A stretch of DNA of 49,648 nucleotides from WRAI01 sp031549605 (GCA_031549605.1 JAVBPM010000062.1:1-49648); one strand, 5' to 3'; positions 9,187 through 17,774 are shown, counted from the first letter of the stretch. The notes: generated by a model not told the origin, from the letters alone. Program-made: numbers and translations.

Positions 9187-9733
9187 TTAGGGCAGCCTCC
9201 TCTCGCAATTTGGCTTGGGTCAGCAACACGGCCAACGCCGTCTTGGCGTCGGACAGCTCGCCGCGGCACACTTGGGCGACCACGTCGGCAAAGGGCAGCT
9301 TGACAATGTCTAAAAACTCGTCGTCATCGGGCTGTAAGCCGATGTAGGTCAGCTGGCGCGCCAGATAGAGGTGCAGCTTCTCGGCGCAGTAGCCGGGCGA
9401 CGGGTCCATGGTACACAGCAGTTCGTAGCGGCCGGCGGTAAACCCGACCTCCTCGTGCAGCTCGCGTCGGCCGCAGTCGGCGGGGTCCTCACCCGGCTCC
9501 AGCTTGCCGGCCGGAATTTCCAGCATGAGCTGCTGGCCGGGGTAGCGATACTGGCGCACCATCGTGATGTTACCTTGGTCATCAAGCGGCAGAACGGCGA
9601 CACCGCCGGGATGCTCGACAACCTCGCGGTTGACGATTTTTCCGTTGGGCAGCCGCGCCTTGTCGCGCCGCACGTTGACGATTAAGCCTTGGTAGACGGT
9701 GGTTTGTTCAACGGTTTGTTCCTCCAGTTGCAC
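9179..9733 (-). CDS. NUDIX hydrolase, ADP-ribose pyrophosphatase type
   Basis: 184 residues. It probably hydrolyses ADP-ribose or a related nucleoside diphosphate sugar to AMP and the sugar phosphate. The NUDIX box is complete (G-x5-E-x7-RELHEEVG, around residues 90-112), preceded by the family segment VRQYRYPGQQLMLEIPAGK. I chose GTG at 9733, which has GGGGAGGG seven bases upstream and falls just after the stop of the preceding gene; a longer frame runs into that gene. It sits between a nucleoside phosphorylase and walR, consistent with nucleotide housekeeping. Confidence 0.88.
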   Translation of the reverse strand: MQLEEQTVEQTTVYQGLIVNVRRDKARLPNGKIVNREVVEHPGGVAVLPLDDQGNITMVRQYRYPGQQLMLEIPAGKLEPGEDPADCGRRELHEEVGFTAGRYELLCTMDPSPGYCAEKLHLYLARQLTYIGLQPDDDEFLDIVKLPFADVVAQVCRGELSDAKTALAVLLTQAKLREEAALSE

Positions 9734-9750
9734 GGTTGAGCCCTCCCCGA

Positions 9751-10515
9751 TTACAGCGCTATGGCGGCTTCGAGCGCCAGTGTCAGCAGGCGGGCGCGCA
9801 CGTCGAAGCGGGTGTTGTACTCGCGGTGGTCCCACTGCTGGCCGGCCAGCGAGTCGCCGGCGTAGTGGATGGCGCCCAGTGTCACGCCGCGAAACTGCGC
9901 CACGGCCATCAGCGCCGAGGCCTCCATATCAACGGTGATGCAGCCGTCGGCACGGCGGCGCGCCACCTTGTCGGGCGTCTCGCGGTAAAAGGCGTCGGTG
10001 GTCCACACCTTGCCCTTGACATAGGGCACGCGATTGGCCGTCAGCACCGATTCGATGACCGCAACGGCGTGGCGGTCGGCAATCATCTCACGCGTCGGCG
10101 GCGCGTAGTGGTATGAGGTACCCTCGTCGCGCACGGCCGTGGTGGGAATGATAAAGCGTCCGGCGGCGATGTCGTCCTTGAGTACACCACAGGCGCCACA
10201 GACAATGTACTCGGAAAAGCCCATCGCCGTCAGCTCCTCAAGCTGTGCGGCGGCCAGCGGCGCGCCGACGCAGGCTTGCAGCAGCCCGACGCGTGTGCCG
10301 TTGTAATCAACGACATAGACGGGCAAATCAATGCCCTCGGAGCGAAAGGTGTTGACCGCCATATACTGCCGGTCGGCCAGCAGCCGCTCGATGGCCTCGC
10401 CGAAATAGCAGAGCACGCAGGCCTCGGGCACGTCGCACGGCTGCACCAGCTGTTCTGGCTCAATAAAGGCCTCGCGCGCGGTGTCAAATTCTAAGATGGG
10501 ATAGTCCTGGTCCAC
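9751..10515 (-). CDS. Nucleoside phosphorylase (uridine/purine phosphorylase family)
   Basis: 254 residues of the PNP/UDP superfamily, which cleave nucleosides with phosphate to base and ribose-1-phosphate. Supporting features are the phosphate-loop region VGAPLAAAQLEELTAMG, YIVCGACGVL, FIIPTTAVRDEGTSYHY, and the nucleoside-binding VDMEASALMAVAQFRG near residue 200. Start is GTG at 10515 with GGAGG seven bases upstream. It is 14 bp from the RNHCP gene. Substrate (uridine versus purine nucleoside) cannot be told by eye. Confidence 0.85.
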   Translation of the reverse strand: MDQDYPILEFDTAREAFIEPEQLVQPCDVPEACVLCYFGEAIERLLADRQYMAVNTFRSEGIDLPVYVVDYNGTRVGLLQACVGAPLAAAQLEELTAMGFSEYIVCGACGVLKDDIAAGRFIIPTTAVRDEGTSYHYAPPTREMIADRHAVAVIESVLTANRVPYVKGKVWTTDAFYRETPDKVARRRADGCITVDMEASALMAVAQFRGVTLGAIHYAGDSLAGQQWDHREYNTRFDVRARLLTLALEAAIAL

Positions 10516-10529
10516 GGGGTCGCCTCCTC

Positions 10530-10841
10530 TCAGTCCATGGGGCGCGCCGTCAGCGCAATGAGCAGCTTGCCATTATCGTCACGAGCGGCTATGTTTGTCT
10601 TCTTGGCTTGGCATTTAGTGCAGCGATAGGCGATAATGGGGCCTTTTTTGCCGTGTGGATTGACCGCGACCGGCTCCATCAGCGCACCGCACGAATGGGC
10701 GCGGTCACCCGGCTGATCATCAACATGCAACGAATAGAGACAAAAGCAGCAGTGGTCACGCGAGCTGTAGCCCAACGGCGGCACCTCTTGGCCGCACTGA
10801 CCGCAGGTAAAGCCGCTGTCGTTTTTGGTAAACTGCTTCAT
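10530..10841 (-). CDS. RNHCP-domain small zinc-binding protein
   Basis: 103 residues resembling the RNHCP family (named after its Arg-Asn-His-Cys-Pro motif). Here the motif reads RDHCC, followed by FCLYSLHVDDQPGDRAHSCG, and a second pair CTKC lies near residue 80. With CGQCG at residues 13-17 this gives several Cys pairs suited to zinc binding. The biochemical role of the family is not known to me. It overlaps the pyrophosphatase-like gene by 4 bp (ATGA). Confidence 0.75.
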   Translation of the reverse strand: MKQFTKNDSGFTCGQCGQEVPPLGYSSRDHCCFCLYSLHVDDQPGDRAHSCGALMEPVAVNPHGKKGPIIAYRCTKCQAKKTNIAARDDNGKLLIALTARPMD

Positions 10842-11188
10842 GGGTTCGGCTCTCCTAAAACAAGGATATGGCTGTCGAAATAGCGCTCGGCAAAGTGCGT
10901 CTGCCGCCGGATATCATCGGCGGTGAATCGCTTGCCCTCAGGCGCTACGACCCATTTGCACTCGCAGTCGTCGGCGCGCTCAATGACGGCAATGACCACG
11001 CCGTCATAGCGGCTGACCGGCCGGTCAACGCCTAACAAATAGGCGTCCTGCCACTGGCCATCTCCTCCTAAAACACCCTCGATGTAGCCGTAGTTGATGG
11101 GATACACGGTGTCGGGCCAACGCGGGTGGCGCGAGCCTACGGGTCGGTCAATGGTAACGGTGACGTGCTGACCCAAGGGCGCTGTCAT
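10838..11188 (-). CDS. Inorganic pyrophosphatase-like protein, diverged
   Basis: 116 residues, shorter than the 170-180 of ordinary family I pyrophosphatases. The core YPINYGYIEGVLGGDGQWQD matches the YPVNYGYIPGT...GDGDPLD active-site segment, but the middle aspartate of the D-x-D-x-x-D triad is Gln here. Later VVIAVIERADDCECKWVV resembles the family's D-E-x-D-x-K region. Hydrolysis of pyrophosphate is plausible but the substitution and short length make another substrate possible. It overlaps both neighbours by ATGA and lies directly after the YmdB gene. Confidence 0.65.
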   Translation of the reverse strand: MTAPLGQHVTVTIDRPVGSRHPRWPDTVYPINYGYIEGVLGGDGQWQDAYLLGVDRPVSRYDGVVIAVIERADDCECKWVVAPEGKRFTADDIRRQTHFAERYFDSHILVLGEPNP

Positions 11189-11967
11189 TCAACCTCTCCA
11201 AAATAACGGACCCGCTCGATGGCGGTGCAACCGGCTGTTTTTTCGTCGACGGTAAAGAGTGCGCCTTCGGTGACGACCACGCCCTTGCGCGGCGTTTCGT
11301 AGCGCTCGGGCACGCCGCCGAGGAAGCGTTGCAACGACTGTTGCCACTGGACGCCCAGCACCGAGTCGTAGGCTCCGGTCATGCCGAGGTCGGTGATAAA
11401 GCCGAGCCCCTGTGGAAAAACCCGTTCGTCGCTGGTCTGGACGTGGGTATGCGTGCCGTACAACACGGCGGCTTTGCCGTCGAGAAAGTAGGCCATGGCC
11501 GCTTTTTCGCTGGTGGCCTCGGCGTGAAAGTCGACGACAACAATGTCGGCGTCGCCGCCGGTAATGTGCCGTTCGGCGGCGATAAAGGGGCTGTCGGCGT
11601 TAAAGTCGAGCTGGCAGCGCCCAATGAGGTTGAGTACGCCGAAGCGCACGCCGTTTTTGGTCAGCTGCGTGTAGCCGCGACCGGGCGCCCGGTCGGTAAA
11701 GTTGGCGGGGCGCAACACGCGCCGGTCGCTGTCGAGCAGCGAGACAATCTGGCTGCGGTGAAAGGTGTGGTTGCCCAGCGTGATGATGTCGGCGCCGGCG
11801 GTGAATACGGCGTCGGCCTGAACCGGCCGCAAACCGACCACGTCGGCATTTTCGGCATTGACAACCACCAAATCGGGCTTGAGTTCTTCTATTAAAACGG
11901 GTAGCGACGCGGTCAGCGCCGCTACCCCGATTTCCCCGCAGAGATCTCCGATAGCTAGGATTTTCAT
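11185..11967 (-). CDS. ymdB: YmdB-family metallophosphoesterase (cyclic nucleotide phosphodiesterase)
   Basis: 260 residues of the TIGR00282/YmdB family, which hydrolyses 2',3'-cyclic nucleotides in Bacillus and influences RNase Y-dependent gene expression. Metal-binding signatures are visible: the N-terminal Asp in IGDLCGEIG, NAENAD, LGNHTFHRSQI, VVDFHAEATSEK and GTHTHVQTSDERV. The start codon overlaps the rny stop by one base (TAATG), repeating the rny-ymdB coupling known from Bacillus. Confidence 0.9.
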   Translation of the reverse strand: MKILAIGDLCGEIGVAALTASLPVLIEELKPDLVVVNAENADVVGLRPVQADAVFTAGADIITLGNHTFHRSQIVSLLDSDRRVLRPANFTDRAPGRGYTQLTKNGVRFGVLNLIGRCQLDFNADSPFIAAERHITGGDADIVVVDFHAEATSEKAAMAYFLDGKAAVLYGTHTHVQTSDERVFPQGLGFITDLGMTGAYDSVLGVQWQQSLQRFLGGVPERYETPRKGVVVTEGALFTVDEKTAGCTAIERVRYFGEVE

Positions 11968-13511
11968 TACTTGGCAATCGCCATGTGCCGCGTTTCGCGG
12001 ATGATGTGCACCTTAATTTGACCCGGATACTCCATGTCGGTCTCAATCTTCTGCGTCATCTCGTGCGCCAGCAAAATCATCTGGTCGTCGTTGATTTCCT
12101 CCGGCTTGACAATGACACGAATTTCACGGCCGGCCTGCACGGCGAAGGCGCGCTCGACACCCTTGTAGCTGGTGGCAATCTCCTCCAACTTTTCAAGGCG
12201 CTTAATGTAGTTCTCAAGGTTTTCGCGGCGGGCACCGGGACGCGCGGCGCTGATGGCGTCGGCGGCCTGCACCAGTGCGGCGATGACTGTTTTGGTCTCG
12301 ACGTCGCCGTGGTGCGCCTCGATGGCGTGTAGCACATCCTTGCTCTCGCGGTACTTGGTAGCCAAGTCAACGCCCAGCGAGGTGTGCGTACCCTCCATCT
12401 CACGGTCAACGGCCTTGCCGATATCGTGCAACAGACCGGCACGTTTGGCCAGCATGACGTCGGCGCCGATTTCGGCGGCCAGTAGGCCGGCCAGATGCGA
12501 CACTTCAATGGAGTGCTGCAGCACGTTCTGGCCGTAGCTGGTGCGGTAGTGCATACGACCCAGCAGCTTGACCAGTTCGGGGTGAATGCCGTGGACGCCG
12601 GTCTCGAAGGTGGCGCGCTCGCCCTCCTTCTTGATGACGCCGTCGACATCGCGTTTGGCCTTTTCCACCATCTCCTCAATGCGGGTGGGATGGATGCGAC
12701 CGTCCTGAATCAGCTTTTCCAGTGCCACGCGCGCGATTTCACGACGCACGGGGTCAAAGCTGGACAGCGTAATGGCTTCGGGTGTGTCGTCAATAATGAG
12801 GTCAACGCCGGTCAGCGTTTCAAGGGTGCGGATGTTGCGACCCTCGCGGCCGATGATGCGTCCCTTCATCTCATCGTTGGGCAGCACCACGACGCTGACA
12901 GTCGCCTCGGCGACGTGGTCGGCGGCGCAGCGCTGAATGGCCATACCAATGATTTCGCGCGCCTTCTGGTCGCCTTCTTCCTTGGTGCGTTGCTCAAACT
13001 CCTTGATTTTCATGGCCGAAGCATGGGTCAGCTCCGACTCAAGGTTTTTGATGAGATACTCTTTGGCCTCTTCGGCGGTCAAGCCAGAGATGCGTTCCAG
13101 CACTTCCATTTGCGCCATTTTAAGCTTCTGTGTCTCGGCGCGTAGCTCTTCAACATCGCGCAGTTTTTTGTTGTAGCTCTCGTCTTTGGCCTCGAGTGCC
13201 TCTTGTTTTTTCTCGATCTTGTCCTCTTTTTGCTGTAGATTGCGCTCGAGATTGGTCAGTTCCTTGCGGCGTTCTTTGGTTTCGCGGTCAAATTCGGTTC
13301 GGTTGCGATGGATTTCGTCCTTGGCCTCAATCAGCGCCTCACGTTTTCTCGACTCGGCGGCCTTGATGGCTTCGTTGACAATGCGTTTTGATTCTTCTTC
13401 AGCGCTCTTAATTTCTTTTTCAGCAACTTTTTTGCGGTAGACTATGCCAAGTACAACGCCGATTACGGCGCCGACCACAATGCCCACAATCGCGTAGAGC
13501 AGTTCCGGCAT
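11967..13511 (-). CDS. rny: Ribonuclease Y
   Basis: This membrane-anchored endoribonuclease initiates mRNA decay in Bacillota. The 514 residues comprise an N-terminal membrane helix (AIVGIVVGAVIGVVLGIVY), a long charged coiled coil (about 30-190), a KH domain with KGRIIGREGRNIRTLE, and an HD domain with LLHDIGKAVDREMEGTH. I chose ATG at 13511, with GGAGG eight bases upstream, over a frame 20 codons longer that would enter the promoter. It is the first gene of the minus-strand run down to rsmG. Confidence 0.96.
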   Translation of the reverse strand: MPELLYAIVGIVVGAVIGVVLGIVYRKKVAEKEIKSAEEESKRIVNEAIKAAESRKREALIEAKDEIHRNRTEFDRETKERRKELTNLERNLQQKEDKIEKKQEALEAKDESYNKKLRDVEELRAETQKLKMAQMEVLERISGLTAEEAKEYLIKNLESELTHASAMKIKEFEQRTKEEGDQKAREIIGMAIQRCAADHVAEATVSVVVLPNDEMKGRIIGREGRNIRTLETLTGVDLIIDDTPEAITLSSFDPVRREIARVALEKLIQDGRIHPTRIEEMVEKAKRDVDGVIKKEGERATFETGVHGIHPELVKLLGRMHYRTSYGQNVLQHSIEVSHLAGLLAAEIGADVMLAKRAGLLHDIGKAVDREMEGTHTSLGVDLATKYRESKDVLHAIEAHHGDVETKTVIAALVQAADAISAARPGARRENLENYIKRLEKLEEIATSYKGVERAFAVQAGREIRVIVKPEEINDDQMILLAHEMTQKIETDMEYPGQIKVHIIRETRHMAIAK

Positions 13512-13562
13512 GGGGTTTTCCTCCTTTATATTGAAAGCGTGTTGATGCACGCAAGTCAAGCC

Positions 13563-13591
13563 ATTGTACACTTATTAAAATAGACTGTCAA
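13563..13591 (-). promoter_or_regulatory. Sigma-A-type promoter for rny and the downstream operon
   Basis: On the minus strand TTGACA (13591-13586) and TACAAT (13568-13563) are separated by exactly 17 bases. The start codon is 51 bases beyond the -10, and the leader can form a short hairpin (GCGTG/CACGC) before the ribosome-binding site. Confidence 0.8.
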
Positions 13592-13622
13592 GGTAAAACG
13601 TTGCTAATCGTGCAGAATTATG

Positions 13623-14495
13623 TCAAATTGTACGCTGTTGCGCCTCGGCGGCGTCCAACTGTTGAAAAAGAAGGCAGGCGGCCACGGCGGGAATGGGTGT
13701 GAACAGCCCGCTAATCAAGATGTTGAGCAAAATCGAAACGCCGTCGCTGCCGCCGAAATTGACCAGCATCGCCAACATTTGAACCAGCACCATGATAAAC
13801 GAAAAGGCGGCAATCAGACCCCAGCGACCGCGGCACAGCTTGAAGGCGTCGACGGGGATGCGCCACAGACTTTTGGGCCGCGTGATGGTCAGCGGAAAGA
13901 ACAGCGCCGTGACCGTCTGGGTCATGAGCACCACAACGGCCAGCGCGATGGCGGCCAGCGAGCCAAATGACACCAGCAGGTCGTTATCGTTCCAAACCAG
14001 CGCCGCAGTCAGCAGCGCCAGCGGCAGCGCCGCCACGAGCAGGATAATTGCGTTTTGCAGCAGCGCGGTGAGATACCACTTGAGCGACCAGCGGCACTCG
14101 TTGAGCAGCGCCTGCGTCGGCTGGCCCGGCTCGCGGTCGGTCTGCGCCTTGAGCGCAGCGCGTGTGATGCCGCCGGTGGCCAGTGCGCTGAGCAGCAGGC
14201 CGACGGACATGGAGAAGCCGAGCAGCACCAGCAGCGTCGGCCAGATGTCTTGCAGCAGCTGGCGCAGCGCATCGGTCAGCGCGGTAAAATACGCGCCGCT
14301 CGTCATCGGGGTTGTGGGCTGCAGCTGCTCGAAAAAGACGCGCATCGGCTCATTGACGCCGGTGGCTATCAGCTGTCGTCCGGCCAGCGCCAAACTGCCA
14401 AACACCAACGAAAAGAGTACAATGTGCTTAAAATTCTTGAGATAAAGCCGAATGGCGGCGCCGACCGTGGCCGACGCAGAAATACGCTGCGGCAT
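13623..14495 (-). CDS. Multi-pass membrane protein of unknown function
   Basis: 290 residues with about six hydrophobic segments, among them IVLFSLVFGSLALAG, LLVLLGFSMSVGLLLSALA, AIILLVAALPLALLTAAL, LAAIALAVVVLMTQTV and a final VSILLNILISGLFTPIPAVA. No catalytic motif is recognisable. The overall look (alternating long helices with a conserved-looking DAFKLCRGRWGLI loop) recalls membrane domains of the DUF975 or glycerophosphodiesterase-associated type, but I cannot assign it. It starts 3 bp after the CofE-like gene and shares its promoter. Confidence 0.6.
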   Translation of the reverse strand: MPQRISASATVGAAIRLYLKNFKHIVLFSLVFGSLALAGRQLIATGVNEPMRVFFEQLQPTTPMTSGAYFTALTDALRQLLQDIWPTLLVLLGFSMSVGLLLSALATGGITRAALKAQTDREPGQPTQALLNECRWSLKWYLTALLQNAIILLVAALPLALLTAALVWNDNDLLVSFGSLAAIALAVVVLMTQTVTALFFPLTITRPKSLWRIPVDAFKLCRGRWGLIAAFSFIMVLVQMLAMLVNFGGSDGVSILLNILISGLFTPIPAVAACLLFQQLDAAEAQQRTI

Positions 14496-14498
14496 GGG

Positions 14499-15245
14499 TT
14501 ACTGACTGCCGGCGACGGGGCGAATGACAATCAGCGGCGTCAGCTCGCTGCTCTGCCCCGACGGGTTGTCCTTCATAATCGCGCACAGCGTCGGATGCGG
14601 ATGCTTGACCGACGGCGAGGTGCCGAAGATGTCGACGCGCAGGTCGTTGGCGTCGATGAGAATGACCGGAATGCCCAGCACCTGCTCAATTTCGGCGCAC
14701 ACCTTGTCGGGCTCGCGCGGGTTGAGCAGCGCCATGTCGCGATAAGGCTCGAACTCGGACGGCGCGTAAAGGCCGTCAATGCCGTCGATGCCGTGACCGG
14801 CAATTTTGTAGAACAGGCCGTGCTTGCCAAACAGCTTGCCGACCGCCGAACAGAAGGTGGCCCACAGGATGCGCGGCGCACCGGCCAGGTCAATGGCCAG
14901 CTGCATTTTGTACGGCTCATGCACGCCCTGTCCGTGCTTGTTGTGCGCGGCAAAGCGCCACAGCAGCTTGGCCCAGAAGCCGACCTTGATGTCCTTGCGC
15001 TCGACAATGTTGTTCTGGCACATCGAGATAATTTTTTCCGACAGCGACAGTATATCGCCCGGCTGCTGTATCGGCGCAATGTAGCGCTTGACCAGCTCGG
15101 TGTAAGACTCGCCGCGCTCGACAAAATGCGTCTGAACGGCCAGCCGCTGGTAGTCGACACCCTCAACGGTTACCACACCGCGCTCGAAATAGACAATGCC
15201 GCTTTCTTCACGCTTGTCCTCAGGGCGGTTACGGAAATCTATCAA
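14499..15245 (-). CDS. CofE-like protein (F420-0:L-glutamate ligase family domain)
   Basis: 248 residues resembling the F420-0:gamma-glutamyl ligase fold: QTHFVERGESYTELVKRYIA, DILSLSEKIISMCQNN, a long middle region, and GIPVILIDANDLRVDIFG for the family's nucleotide/metal region. Many bacteria without F420 encode such stand-alone relatives, so the substrate is open. Start is TTG at 15245 with GGAGT upstream. It is followed directly by the membrane protein gene, and nothing else in the window points to F420 metabolism. Confidence 0.65.
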   Translation of the reverse strand: MIDFRNRPEDKREESGIVYFERGVVTVEGVDYQRLAVQTHFVERGESYTELVKRYIAPIQQPGDILSLSEKIISMCQNNIVERKDIKVGFWAKLLWRFAAHNKHGQGVHEPYKMQLAIDLAGAPRILWATFCSAVGKLFGKHGLFYKIAGHGIDGIDGLYAPSEFEPYRDMALLNPREPDKVCAEIEQVLGIPVILIDANDLRVDIFGTSPSVKHPHPTLCAIMKDNPSGQSSELTPLIVIRPVAGSQ

Positions 15246-15291
15246 AACTGTTCACTCCAAACCTATTGTTATTTATTACCACTAAGTCAAT

Positions 15292-15320
15292 ATAATAACC
15301 CATTTATAAGGTGTTGACAA
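15292..15320 (-). promoter_or_regulatory. Sigma-A-type promoter for the CofE-like operon
   Basis: Minus strand: TTGTCA (15320-15315), 17-base spacer, TATTAT (15297-15292), 47 bases before the TTG start. Confidence 0.75.
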
Positions 15321-15338
15321 GCATAAATATGTAAACTG

Positions 15339-17036
15339 TCAGGACGGCTTCTGCCGTTCTTTTGTCAGCACGGCGCACAGGCCGGCGACGCCGATGGCCA
15401 GCAGCGACATCGTCGGGAATGTGTAGCGCTGCGCCTGTTCGAGCACCATATGAGCCGCCACTGTGCCGCCGACATAGAGCAGCGGCAAAAACAGCAGGTG
15501 GTCAAAGCGTGGCACGCCTTTGATTATGCAGCGTGCCGACAGCAGGATAAACGCCAGCAGAAGGGCGAGATAATAGCCACCGCAGACGCCTCGCATTACG
15601 GTGAACAGCTCGGTTTGCGGCATCCCGGCGCTATACACGCTGTAGGTCAGCCCCAGCTCGTCGGTTTTCCACATGGCATAGACCTTTTGCGCAAAGAACT
15701 TAATGTTGCTGAGTCCGTTATCCGTATAGCGCTGCACGCCAATGTCAAACAGCTGATGGTGCAACGCGTCGGGCGCGAGCGTGCCCTCGATCACTTGCTT
15801 GTACAACGGTGTAAAGAGCTTGTTGTCCTCGGCGTTCCAGGTGCCGAGCGCCTCATGGTTGGAACCGTCGAGCATGTTCCAGCCCATGGCAAACGAGGCG
15901 GGTTGCCGCCCGATGACGTGCGTGGTCACGCTGCGTGTCACGGCGCCACCTGCGATGTTGATGACCAGCAGCAGGGCAAACCCGCCAATCAGACCGTAGC
16001 GCAACGCCTTGTCTTTCCACTGCCCGATGAGGGCTGTCAAAAGCCAGAGCCCATACGCGACAAGAATCAGCGCCGCCAACGGCCGCACGGCCGAGGCCAC
16101 CGCACACGCGACACCGGCGTAAGCGCTGAACAGCAGCAGCTTGCTTTTGTCCCGGCGGCTCTGGTACGCCAGCGTGATGCAGTAAAGTGTCAGCAAAAGC
16201 AGGAACGTGTACGGCACCTCTGCCAACGGCAGTGCGGCATACAGCCACTGTGCAGGCCACAGAACGTACAGCAACATAGCGCCGACACCCGCCGTCCTGC
16301 CGCAGAGTTTGGAGGCGATGCAGTATACCAGCCATACGCAGCCCGTGCCGAGCAGAATGTTGACCACCTGCGCCGCCGCGACGACCGACAGGCTGCCGCC
16401 GCCCGCCAGCGCTGTACCAGCCACCATGGCCGGATAGCCCAAAAAGTGCGGAAACACGGCGATGTAGTGGGGAAAGATGCTACTCTCCTGCCCCGGATAG
16501 TTTAGTTGAGGCAGCGCGCTCTTGGCCACCAGCCCCAGCAAAGCCGCCGCGGCCATGGCAGCGAGCGGCAGGCAGGCCAGCAGCAGCTTGGTGCGGCGGC
16601 AGAAGGTCGCGCGTTTGACGTAGACGAAAATGGCCGATGCCAGCAGGCCCAGAAATAAGGCGCCGAGCAGCCACGGGATGAGCGTTGCCAAGGTCGGGTG
16701 GTACGTTTTGGTGTTACCGACCAGTCGTTCGGCGATGCCCATGTAGCGGATGGCGTCGTCCTTGGGCGTCACCCGGCCGAAAAAGCAGACGGCGCCGACG
16801 CGGGTGACGGCACCGATGGCAAGCAGTACGGCCGGCGTCCAGCGCCACGCCGCCACCTTCTGCCACAGCCGGCGCGGCGTAAGCGCCAGCAGCAGCACCA
16901 CAACGGCCAATACCGCCAGCGTGTATAACGCGTAGGCGTCAAAGGCGGTCAGGTCGACAAGACGCCGAACCAGCACATAGGTAAAGGTCAGCAGTAAAAC
17001 GCCGAGCATGGCGCGGTTGAGGACTCGATTGTTCAT
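15339..17036 (-). CDS. Membrane glycosyltransferase, ArnT/PMT (GT39/83-like) superfamily
   Basis: 565 residues with roughly twelve hydrophobic segments. The first lumenal loop contains GRVTPKDDAIRY, the acidic pair expected for polyprenyl-phosphate-sugar dependent transferases of the GT-C fold. Such enzymes move a sugar from a lipid carrier to a lipid, polysaccharide or protein outside the membrane. Substrate cannot be inferred. It is a single gene with its own promoter; the SLH protein nearby would be one conceivable but unproven target. Confidence 0.7.
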   Translation of the reverse strand: MNNRVLNRAMLGVLLLTFTYVLVRRLVDLTAFDAYALYTLAVLAVVVLLLALTPRRLWQKVAAWRWTPAVLLAIGAVTRVGAVCFFGRVTPKDDAIRYMGIAERLVGNTKTYHPTLATLIPWLLGALFLGLLASAIFVYVKRATFCRRTKLLLACLPLAAMAAAALLGLVAKSALPQLNYPGQESSIFPHYIAVFPHFLGYPAMVAGTALAGGGSLSVVAAAQVVNILLGTGCVWLVYCIASKLCGRTAGVGAMLLYVLWPAQWLYAALPLAEVPYTFLLLLTLYCITLAYQSRRDKSKLLLFSAYAGVACAVASAVRPLAALILVAYGLWLLTALIGQWKDKALRYGLIGGFALLLVINIAGGAVTRSVTTHVIGRQPASFAMGWNMLDGSNHEALGTWNAEDNKLFTPLYKQVIEGTLAPDALHHQLFDIGVQRYTDNGLSNIKFFAQKVYAMWKTDELGLTYSVYSAGMPQTELFTVMRGVCGGYYLALLLAFILLSARCIIKGVPRFDHLLFLPLLYVGGTVAAHMVLEQAQRYTFPTMSLLAIGVAGLCAVLTKERQKPS

Positions 17037-17075
17037 AAATATGCCCCCTCAGTTTGAATGACAGTATCTTTTATA

Positions 17076-17104
17076 AGTGTATCACATTGCCCGACGGTCT
17101 GCAA
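17076..17104 (-). promoter_or_regulatory. Promoter for the membrane glycosyltransferase
   Basis: Minus strand: TTGCAG (17104-17099), 17-base spacer, TACACT (17081-17076). An A/G-rich GAGGGGG site precedes the ATG at 17036. Confidence 0.7.
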
Positions 17105-17154
17105 ACTATGTCGATTGCCGAGCGTGAACGCCAAAAGCTCTCAGCCGCAATACA

Positions 17155-17183
17155 TTGACATTGCTATAGCGATGTGCAATAAT
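17155..17183 (+). promoter_or_regulatory. Promoter for the XRE-cupin regulator and acyl-CoA synthetase
   Basis: TTGACA (17155-17160), 17-base spacer, AATAAT (17178-17183). The spacer contains GCTATAGC, a small palindrome that could serve as an operator. Confidence 0.7.
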
Positions 17184-17216
17184 ACTTTTTAATCTAATTT
17201 GAAGGGGGAATGGCTC

Positions 17217-17774
17217 GTGACAGAGCAATTGATTGAAATGGGGCGCCGTATTGCGTCGTTGCGGGATATTGAGGGTCTATCCGTGGCTCAGCTGGCTGAG
17301 CGCTGTGGCATTGACGAAGCTACGTTGCTTCAATACGAGCAAGGCCAGCGCGATTTTTCCTTTTCTTTTCTCACCAACGCCGCCGAGGTGCTGGGCGTTG
17401 ACGTCGTCGACCTGATTACCGGCGACACGCCGCACTTGTCGGTGTGTGCGCTCAACCGCAAGGGCAAGGGCTACCATGTCAACCGCCGGGCCGCCTACGA
17501 CTACCAATATCTGGCCGAAACCTTTCGGCACAAGGCTGCCGACCCCTTTGTCGTCACGGTCGAGCCGGCCGAGCAGCGGCCTGAGCAGCACGCGCACAGC
17601 GGTCAGGAGTTTAACTACATGATCAGCGGCAAGATGCGCTTTTTCATCGGCGACATTGTGCACGAGCTGGAAGCGGGCGACAGCATTTACTTTAACGCCG
17701 GTGTGCCGCACGCCATGCAGGCGCTTGACGGCGCCGCCGCGCAATTTCTGGCAATCGTCATCAAACAACACTAA
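17217..17774 (+). CDS. XRE-family regulator with C-terminal cupin domain
   Basis: 185 residues: an N-terminal helix-turn-helix (MGRRIASLRDIEGLSVAQLA then CGIDEATLLQYEQGQRD) and a C-terminal cupin barrel (EQHAHSGQEFNYMISGKMRF and DSIYFNAGVPHAMQAL, with the His/Glu metal ligands). Cupin-HTH proteins usually sense a small metabolite. Start GTG at 17217 follows a GGGGG-type site; a TTG six codons earlier is less likely. The gene is 26 bp upstream of an acyl-CoA synthetase, which it probably regulates together with itself. Confidence 0.85.
   Translation: MTEQLIEMGRRIASLRDIEGLSVAQLAERCGIDEATLLQYEQGQRDFSFSFLTNAAEVLGVDVVDLITGDTPHLSVCALNRKGKGYHVNRRAAYDYQYLAETFRHKAADPFVVTVEPAEQRPEQHAHSGQEFNYMISGKMRFFIGDIVHELEAGDSIYFNAGVPHAMQALDGAAAQFLAIVIKQH

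Noticed and set aside
10608..10883. 91-codon plus-strand frame over the RNHCP gene
   Set aside because: The minus-strand product has the conserved Cys/His pattern and is coupled to its neighbours.
14055..15317. 420-codon plus-strand open frame across the membrane protein and CofE-like genes
   Set aside because: It spans two well-supported minus-strand genes and their promoter, and its product resembles nothing.
15450..16505. 351-codon plus-strand frame opposite the membrane glycosyltransferase
   Set aside because: Composition shadow; the minus-strand product has regular membrane helices and a family motif.
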